Shown in pieces: positions 41,553 to 46,524 of a stretch of DNA of 46,524 nucleotides (position 1 is its first letter; every line of letters begins with the position of its first letter). The DNA comes from Bradyrhizobium sp. AUGA SZCCT0158. GTDB lineage: Bacteria > Pseudomonadota > Alphaproteobacteria > Rhizobiales > Xanthobacteraceae. Under the pieces are notes generated by a model that worked only from the letters and a program-made list of their open reading frames with translations, made no database searches and was not told the DNA's origin. Location: NCBI RefSeq assembly GCF_018130065.1, contig NZ_JAFCME010000043.1:1-46524 (forward strand), in the 5' to 3' direction. The translations under genes were made by a program, and so were the position numbers.

Positions 41553-42452
41553 TCATCCAGTGCTTTGATTGGTCATGCGGTCGTAGACACGGAACAGGGC
41601 CTGATTGCCGTTCGCGCCCTCACCGTGCGCCCGCGCGTCGACATATTGGCTGGTGACGAGTGCGGTTCCAGGCAGCGGCACGTTCAGCGCCTGTGCATGC
41701 TCTTGCACCAGCCTGAGATCCTTGAGCATCAGGTCGATCCGAAAGCCGGCGCCGACGTCGCCTGCGATCATCGCCGGACCGAGCTTGTCCAGCATCCACG
41801 ATGCGGCCGAGCCGCCCAGCAGAACGCGGCGAAGCAAATCCAGGTCGACGCCGGAGGCGCGACCCAACGCGAGCGCTTCGCAGATCGCCTGGATGTTGAT
41901 GCCGCAGATCAGCTGATTGCAGAGTTTGACGGTTTGTCCGGCGCCGGCAGCGCCGACATGGGTGATGGTGGTGCCCATGGCCCTGAAGAACGGTTCAGCC
42001 CTACCGAAGGCTTCCGCTTCACCGCCCGCCATGATCGACAGCGCGCCGTTCTTGGCGCCGAGAGGGCCGCCGGACACGGGGGCATCGATGAAACTGATGC
42101 CCGCGCGTTGCAGATCCGCATGGATGCGGCGGACCGCGACCGGCGAGATCGTGCTCATGTCCACGATCAGCTTGCCCGCAGGCGGCGATTTCAAAAGGCC
42201 GTCCTCGCCGTAGATCACCGCTTCGACATGCGGCGTGTCAGGCAGCATGGTGACGACGATGTCGCAGCCCCGGCCGGCATCCGCAGGGTTGTTGGCGCCC
42301 ACGGCTCCTTGCGAAACCACGTCGGCAATTGCGGCCTCGGCAACGTCGAAAGCCCTGACGACATGCCCGGCCTTGAGCAGGTTGCGGACCATTTCCCGGC
42401 CCATCGTACCAATGCCGATGAAGCCAACGCTTCCCTTGCCGTCCCGTCCCAT
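41553..42452 (-). CDS. 3-hydroxyisobutyrate dehydrogenase-family reductase (tartronate-semialdehyde-reductase-like)
   Basis: A 299-residue beta-hydroxyacid dehydrogenase. The NAD(P) motif is GFIGIGTMGREMVRNLLKAG (10-29), the substrate motif FIDAPVSGGPLGAKNG, and the catalytic Lys lies in GAGQTVKLCNQLI. Relatives reduce tartronate semialdehyde or oxidise hydroxyisobutyrate and threonate-like acids. As first structural gene after the GntR regulator (38-base gap), it probably acts on a short-chain hydroxy acid released from the sugar. The exact substrate is open. Confidence 0.9.
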   Translation of the reverse strand: MGRDGKGSVGFIGIGTMGREMVRNLLKAGHVVRAFDVAEAAIADVVSQGAVGANNPADAGRGCDIVVTMLPDTPHVEAVIYGEDGLLKSPPAGKLIVDMSTISPVAVRRIHADLQRAGISFIDAPVSGGPLGAKNGALSIMAGGEAEAFGRAEPFFRAMGTTITHVGAAGAGQTVKLCNQLICGINIQAICEALALGRASGVDLDLLRRVLLGGSAASWMLDKLGPAMIAGDVGAGFRIDLMLKDLRLVQEHAQALNVPLPGTALVTSQYVDARAHGEGANGNQALFRVYDRMTNQSTG

Positions 42453-42490
42453 CGCTTCTCTCTTCGTCTCGTTGTTCTCGTCGATAGCAG

Positions 42491-43231
42491 TCAGCGTGAT
42501 ATCTGCCGGCTGTCTTTCTGACCGACGACGGCTCGCCGTCGGTATTCATCGCCGATCGCAAAATGTCGGCGCAGCGTCGTATCCGCCCGCTCGGGATCGC
42601 GTGCGACGATCGCGTCGAAGATGCGCTTGTGATCGTCGATCAAGTACGTCTTCATCGACGGGAAGGCCTGCACGAGCTCGCGCCGGCTGCGGTGCGAGTG
42701 CGTCAACAGGCCGGCCATCGAATTGTGCAGGACGGCGAGCGTCTCCGAATGGGACGCCAGCACGATCGACTGGTGAAACTCGAAGTCGGCCATGCCGCCC
42801 GCATCGGCCTCGTCGATGGTTTCCGAAATTTTCGCCAGCGCACGCTGCAGATGCTCGAAATCGGCGATGCTGGCGCGCTCGCAGGCCAGCCGAACGGCCT
42901 GACATTCGATCGCGATGCGCGCCTGCATCACGTCGTCCACCATGTCGGCCTGCTGGGCCAGCGCGAAGGTGAAGAAGTCGTTGAGCACGGAAACGTCCGG
43001 ACGCGTCACCACGGTGCCGATGCGATCACGGATTTCGACGATGCCAAGCATGGTCAGGGCGCGCAGGGCTTCCCGCACCAGCGGCCGGCTGACGCCGAGC
43101 TGCGTCGCGAGCTCGCGTTCGGAGACCAGACGGTCGCCCGGCTTGAGCGAACCGGCGATCAACCGGTCGCGCAGGAAGGCAAAGACCTTCTGGAAACCCC
43201 TTTCACCCTCGGCCGCTCGCTTGAGTTCCAT
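42491..43231 (-). CDS. GntR-family regulator, FadR subfamily (FCD domain)
   Basis: A 246-residue regulator. The N-terminal winged helix is AFLRDRLIAGSLKPGDRLVS and ELATQLGVSRPLVREALRAL. The C-terminal FCD ligand domain has metal-ligand candidates in ARIAIECQAVRLACERASIA (Asp/Glu), FEFHQSIVLASHSETL and TYLIDDHKRIFDAIVARD (His). FCD regulators sense hydroxy or dicarboxylic acids and usually repress the adjacent catabolic operon. A perfect FadR-type operator lies 24 bases upstream of its start, suggesting autoregulation. It is the first gene of the operon. Confidence 0.92.
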   Translation of the reverse strand: MELKRAAEGERGFQKVFAFLRDRLIAGSLKPGDRLVSERELATQLGVSRPLVREALRALTMLGIVEIRDRIGTVVTRPDVSVLNDFFTFALAQQADMVDDVMQARIAIECQAVRLACERASIADFEHLQRALAKISETIDEADAGGMADFEFHQSIVLASHSETLAVLHNSMAGLLTHSHRSRRELVQAFPSMKTYLIDDHKRIFDAIVARDPERADTTLRRHFAIGDEYRRRAVVGQKDSRQISR

Positions 43232-43720
43232 TCCCGATCTTTTTGATATTACCTTGGTAAGACCAGTAGGATGACCAGACTGCGGGCGTCAAGCCCCTTT
43301 GGGTGCCACGCCTTGCCGCACGGCGTGCCGTGCACGCTTGGAACAAAATGAAGGGCGGTCAGAAGCGAGGCAGGCCGATCAACGTGAAGCGCTTGAGGAT
43401 GCGAAGGTAGGCAAGGCCTTCCGGTTCGCCGTGGACAGTGACTCAGCTGGAGGCCGCCTCTGCTCCGCTCTTTGCCGATGAGCCGGGCGCCACGACAGCG
43501 AGCGTGGGAAGAGATTGGATTGGGCCATGTCCATGGACCATTTTCTTCGCGTGCCTCCGGACGCAACGCACGAGTGCTTCGAGGCCCATTCTACTTTGCA
43601 TGGGGTTGTTTTCGCGATTTATGTCTGGCTTGGTGCTCCGCTGAACAGGCGCTGCGTCCGGGATGCGAGATCGGCAGATGGGATTTTTCCAACCACTCCC
43701 CCTGCCTGGAGGCTAACTCG
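43232..43720. other. gap between divergent GntR and MBOAT genes
   Basis: Besides the operator, the stretch holds a 16-bp inverted repeat GCACGGC-GT-GCCGTGC at 43318-43333, suitable for protein binding or a hairpin. The last 20 bases carry GGAGG (43708-43712), the ribosome site of the MBOAT gene. An open frame at 43472 running into the MBOAT gene is not supported by a ribosome site. No gene is visible. Confidence 0.45.
43249..43265. promoter_or_regulatory. FadR/GntR-type operator with overlapping palindrome
   Basis: TGGTAAGACCA (43255-43265) is a perfect TGGT-N3-ACCA palindrome, the consensus for FadR-subfamily regulators. Overlapping it, TTACC-TT-GGTAA (43249-43260) is a second inverted repeat. 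They lie 18-34 bases before the GntR start codon, where binding would block initiation. Confidence 0.65.
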
Positions 43721-45100
43721 TTGACTTTCACGTCGTGGCAATTTGCGGTGTTCGTGTCTGGGATATTTGCCCTTTATTACTGGCCACTCGTTCGCCCGTA
43801 TCAGGTCTACATCCTGGTTCTTGCAAGCCTGTTTTTCTACGGATTCGGGCAACCGGAATTGCTGGCGCTGCTCGCGATAGCGGTCTTCGGGACTTACTTC
43901 TTTCTCTTGAAGGCCATGGTTCGACGCAAGTTGTGGCTGCCGGCCGGCATTGCATTCAATCTCGCGTTACTCGCCTTTTTCAAATACAAATTGCTGTTCG
44001 TCGACCCCTCCTCACCGGCACTCTCGGATGTTGGCGCGATCGACCTCTTGCTGAAACTTCCGCTCCCAATAGGCATTTCGTTCTTCGTCTTCCACAACAT
44101 CAGCTTGCTGGTGGACATGACGAAACGCGCCGGCCCAGCCCCCTCCCGATGGGAGGTGTTTCTTTACATCATATTCTTCCCGCAGCTCGTCTCCGGGCCT
44201 ATCACGCGGGCGGAAAACTTTCTGCCGCAGATCCAACCGAAATTTATCAACGAAGTGCCGTTCGTCGAGGCGGCCAGATGGATTGTCGCCGGCTACTTCT
44301 TCAAACTGTTTGTCGCGAACAACCTCAACACGCTTACGACCAACATGGATTATCCTCTATACCATGCGCTTCGAAGCAGCGACCGCTGGCTCTGCCTGTT
44401 CCTCTATAGCTATCAAATCTATGCCGACTTCTTCGGGTATTCTGCTATCGCGATCGGGCTGGGGCTGCTGTTCGGCTACCGTCTGCCAATAAATTTCAAC
44501 TTGCCCTATATCTCGCAGTCGTTTGCTGAATTCTGGACGCGCTGGCACATTTCGCTGTCAACCTGGCTCCGCACCTACCTCTACATCCCGTTAGGCGGCA
44601 ACCGCGATGGTAAAGGGCGGATGTACCTCAATCTAATGATCGTGATGGGCCTGGGTGGTCTTTGGCACGGCGCCGGATTGAGCTACCTGGCATGGGGGCT
44701 AATGCACGGCCTCCTTCTGGTGATCGAGCGTCCGTTCCTGCCCTTGATAGAAAAACTTGCAGCGATTGCCGCTCTGCGTCGCGTGATCGTTGCGGCTCGC
44801 ATGCTTGTTGTTTTTTTATGCGTCTCCTTCCTGTGGGTTTTTTTCAAGCTCCCGAATTTCGAGCATGCGATGGATTATATTTCTGGTATGTTTATTGATC
44901 AGTCCGTGCCCAATCCTGCGCGCATTTACCGAAGTCTGGTGCTGATCTATGCGCTGCCAGTTCTCATACAGCATTTTATTACCTCGGAGAGGCTCGTTGT
45001 GCTACGGGGTAACCTCGATCCCTATGTGTATGGCGCGATGGCAGCTCTGATGCTAATCGAAGCCGGTCCCGACACAGCGTTCATATATTTCCAGTTCTAG
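43721..45100 (+). CDS. MBOAT-family membrane O-acyltransferase (AlgI/DltB-like)
   Basis: A 459-residue multi-pass membrane acyltransferase. Family motifs are SFFVFHNISLLVDMTKR, YIIFFPQLVSGPITRAENFL, FAEFWTRWHISLSTWLRTYL, YIPLGGNRDGKGRMYLNLMI and the active-site His region GGLWHGAGLSYLAWGLMHGL. AlgI-type members carry acyl groups across the membrane for O-acetylation of polysaccharides. The TTG at 43721 is chosen because GGAGG lies eight bases upstream and the hydrophobic start LTFTSWQFAVFVSGIFALYY follows. It is paired with a downstream SGNH-like gene. The base composition looks less GC-rich than the operons to the left, which may indicate transfer. Confidence 0.9.
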   Translation: MTFTSWQFAVFVSGIFALYYWPLVRPYQVYILVLASLFFYGFGQPELLALLAIAVFGTYFFLLKAMVRRKLWLPAGIAFNLALLAFFKYKLLFVDPSSPALSDVGAIDLLLKLPLPIGISFFVFHNISLLVDMTKRAGPAPSRWEVFLYIIFFPQLVSGPITRAENFLPQIQPKFINEVPFVEAARWIVAGYFFKLFVANNLNTLTTNMDYPLYHALRSSDRWLCLFLYSYQIYADFFGYSAIAIGLGLLFGYRLPINFNLPYISQSFAEFWTRWHISLSTWLRTYLYIPLGGNRDGKGRMYLNLMIVMGLGGLWHGAGLSYLAWGLMHGLLLVIERPFLPLIEKLAAIAALRRVIVAARMLVVFLCVSFLWVFFKLPNFEHAMDYISGMFIDQSVPNPARIYRSLVLIYALPVLIQHFITSERLVVLRGNLDPYVYGAMAALMLIEAGPDTAFIYFQF

Positions 45101-45107
45101 GTTGGAC

Positions 45108-46067
45108 ATGGACCGTACTGCCTCGATGAGCTGGTTCGTGAAGGCGAGCGCTGTATGTGTCGCAGTATTGGCAATGTGTTGGATAGCCCCTCAGTTCCTC
45201 AAAGATATCCCTGACTTTCCCGCGACCACGACGGATGAAATACAGTCCAGGATTGCCGATCGTTATCTCAACAGTCCAGTTGCTCCGATCGCGTTAACGG
45301 GCAGTTCGTTCACCGTGCGATTGCACGAAGAATTTTTTCATAAACTTTACGTTCGAAATCTGGCGCTGCCTGGCGGATCTCCGTTGACCGGGGCAGCAAT
45401 GATTGAGGCGGCTGCTGCTGTTCGGCCGCGGCTCATAGCCATCGAGACCAATACGCTTTCTCGCGGTGTCGACCAGGCAATGGTCGAGAGGGTCCGCACG
45501 AGCAATGCGGAGCCTGCGCGCGCACCAATGAATTTCAGGCCCCTTCGCACATTAGCCGCGTTGTACCAGCAAAAGCTCGACGATTGGCGGCGCTTTGACA
45601 GGGATGACAAATCTGCGCTTCTTCGGCAATCGGCCTTGGAAGAGGTAATTCTACGAAACCCGCCAGCCCCCGAAGACAACCCAGTTGTGCTCACTGCTAT
45701 CCTGGCTGAGTGGAATAATGCGGATCACGATCAGATCATCCGTCGAAACGTAGCCGAATTGAAGCACATCGTGGAGACGCTCGAGAAGCAAAGCATTTCG
45801 GTGTTCTTTTACGAACTTCCTCTGGGCCCCGCATTCGCGCAGTCCCGATATATGACAACGGGCCGATCAGCAATGGCAGAGGCTTTTGGGCACGAGCACG
45901 GCAAATGGTTATCATTGGACTATCCATCCAACGAGATCCGATGGACCGATGGAGCACATCTTGACGAACGGTCGGCTATCATCATGGCCCGCTCTTTAGA
46001 GAGAGCGATCGAGCGGAAAATGGATAGCGAGGTGGTAAGGCGGACATCCTCAGAGCTTGCCCGCTAG
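45108..46067 (+). CDS. DltD/AlgJ-like SGNH hydrolase-fold protein, MBOAT partner
   Basis: A 319-residue protein with one N-terminal membrane segment (VKASAVCVAVLAMCWIAPQF), placing the rest in the periplasm. Block I with a candidate nucleophile Ser is IALTGSSFTVRLHEEFF; the C-terminal Asp-x-x-His block is WTDGAHLDERS, normal for SGNH enzymes. Such proteins work next to MBOAT transferases and move the acyl group to a polysaccharide. The gene starts seven bases after the MBOAT stop. An upstream TTG at 45102 is an alternative start. The polysaccharide is unknown. Confidence 0.78.
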   Translation: MDRTASMSWFVKASAVCVAVLAMCWIAPQFLKDIPDFPATTTDEIQSRIADRYLNSPVAPIALTGSSFTVRLHEEFFHKLYVRNLALPGGSPLTGAAMIEAAAAVRPRLIAIETNTLSRGVDQAMVERVRTSNAEPARAPMNFRPLRTLAALYQQKLDDWRRFDRDDKSALLRQSALEEVILRNPPAPEDNPVVLTAILAEWNNADHDQIIRRNVAELKHIVETLEKQSISVFFYELPLGPAFAQSRYMTTGRSAMAEAFGHEHGKWLSLDYPSNEIRWTDGAHLDERSAIIMARSLERAIERKMDSEVVRRTSSELAR

Positions 46068-46524
46068 GTTGGAGCCACCATTTCGAGGCCTGACCCGGAG
46101 CTTCGAATGGCACGCCCGCGCCAACGTGTTTGTTTGCAAGACGTCAAACGGCTGATCATCGCCGATGAAACGCAAATTCACGTTCCCGCAGCGCGTTGCG
46201 CCCGAGGTTTGCAGGTCATCTTCGCACCTCTCGAAATGAGAGGGCGCAGGGAATGCCGGGTGCGCGCTGCACCCGCGGTCTCGTGTGCGATTGTGCAACA
46301 AGATGGTGCACACGAGCATACAGGGCAGCGGAGGCACTCCGACATTCCCTGCGCAATGGCTTTACGGCTTATGACGCGCTCTCCCCGGTGAGACGGCCTC
46401 TATTGCCACCGTCGCCCCTCGGAAGCGTTAGCTTCTTCGGAGCTTGACGCCGTTACGGGCGCCAGGACCACACGCTTTCGCCGTACGCTTCAGCCGCGAC
46501 CGTCAATCGCAACTGTTACGTCCA
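46068..46524. repeat. non-coding tail resembling a Bradyrhizobium interspersed sequence
   Basis: No gene is supported. From about 46230 the plus frames read EMRGRRECRVRAAPAVSC and MPGARCTRGLVC, then GFTAYDALSPV, and later a frame with RQDHTLSPYA. I remember very similar strings as spurious proteins from an intergenic repeat scattered in Bradyrhizobium genomes. This is recognition from memory; no copy occurs elsewhere in the window. Confidence 0.45.

Overview
The window looks like a chromosomal segment of a high-GC alphaproteobacterium, most likely Bradyrhizobium or a close relative (Nitrobacteraceae). This rests on the flagellin N-terminus at the left edge, the many liv-type and Cox-type genes, the frequent TTG/GTG starts with strong Shine-Dalgarno sites, and an interspersed sequence at the right edge that I recall from Bradyrhizobium genomes. 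No search could be run, so the assignment is by recognition only. I see no rRNA, tRNA, CRISPR array or insertion sequence.

Left part (1-11.4 kb): a partial flagellin gene; an intact single-domain response regulator beside a frameshifted remnant of another; a Crp/Fnr fragment followed by an intact Crp/Fnr regulator; a CheY-like receiver; a small hypothetical protein; a LuxR-type regulator with a degenerate kinase-like N-terminus; a small conserved hypothetical protein; a GH3 hydrolase; a luciferase-like flavin oxidoreductase; a GreA-family protein; a serine hydrolase; and a two-subunit ThDP decarboxylase related to sulfopyruvate/phosphonopyruvate decarboxylase.

Centre (11.5-34.3 kb): the notable region. 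Seventeen minus-strand genes from livH (30793) down to 11520 are overlapping or separated by at most about 40 bases and probably form one operon of about 19 kb. In order they encode a branched-chain-type ABC transporter (LivH, LivM, LivG, and a LivF ATPase fused to a Tm-1-like/UPF0261 domain), a TIM-barrel 'PEP hydrolase' family protein, a 968-residue flotillin with 39 hendecads, two CoxG-like SRPBCC proteins, the FAD and 2Fe-2S subunits of a molybdenum hydroxylase, its large subunit split into two genes, MoxR and VWA maturation factors (CoxD/CoxE-like), an amidohydrolase, a lactonase-like metallo-beta-lactamase protein, and an SMP-30 lactonase fused to an isochorismatase-type hydrolase. An AraC regulator lies just upstream. 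Between it and livH are two near-identical 16-base direct repeats with a 20-base period, a typical AraC-family operator. Further upstream are an iron-ADH/maleylacetate-reductase-like protein and a periplasmic binding protein. I read this as an inducible uptake-and-oxidation system for an unknown, possibly heterocyclic or lactone/amide-forming compound, with a membrane-associated Mo-hydroxylase and a very large flotillin scaffold.

Right part (34.7-43.3 kb): a ten-gene minus-strand operon led by an FCD-type GntR regulator. It encodes a 3-hydroxyisobutyrate-dehydrogenase-like reductase, a polar-amino-acid-type ABC transporter, RpiB, a ribokinase, a sugar isomerase/epimerase and a Gfo/Idh/MocA dehydrogenase, suggesting catabolism of a sugar, polyol or sugar-amine. 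A perfect 11-base FadR-type palindrome lies just upstream of the regulator. After it, on the plus strand, an MBOAT O-acyltransferase and a DltD/AlgJ-like SGNH protein form a pair for polysaccharide O-acylation, and the window ends in non-coding repeat-like sequence.
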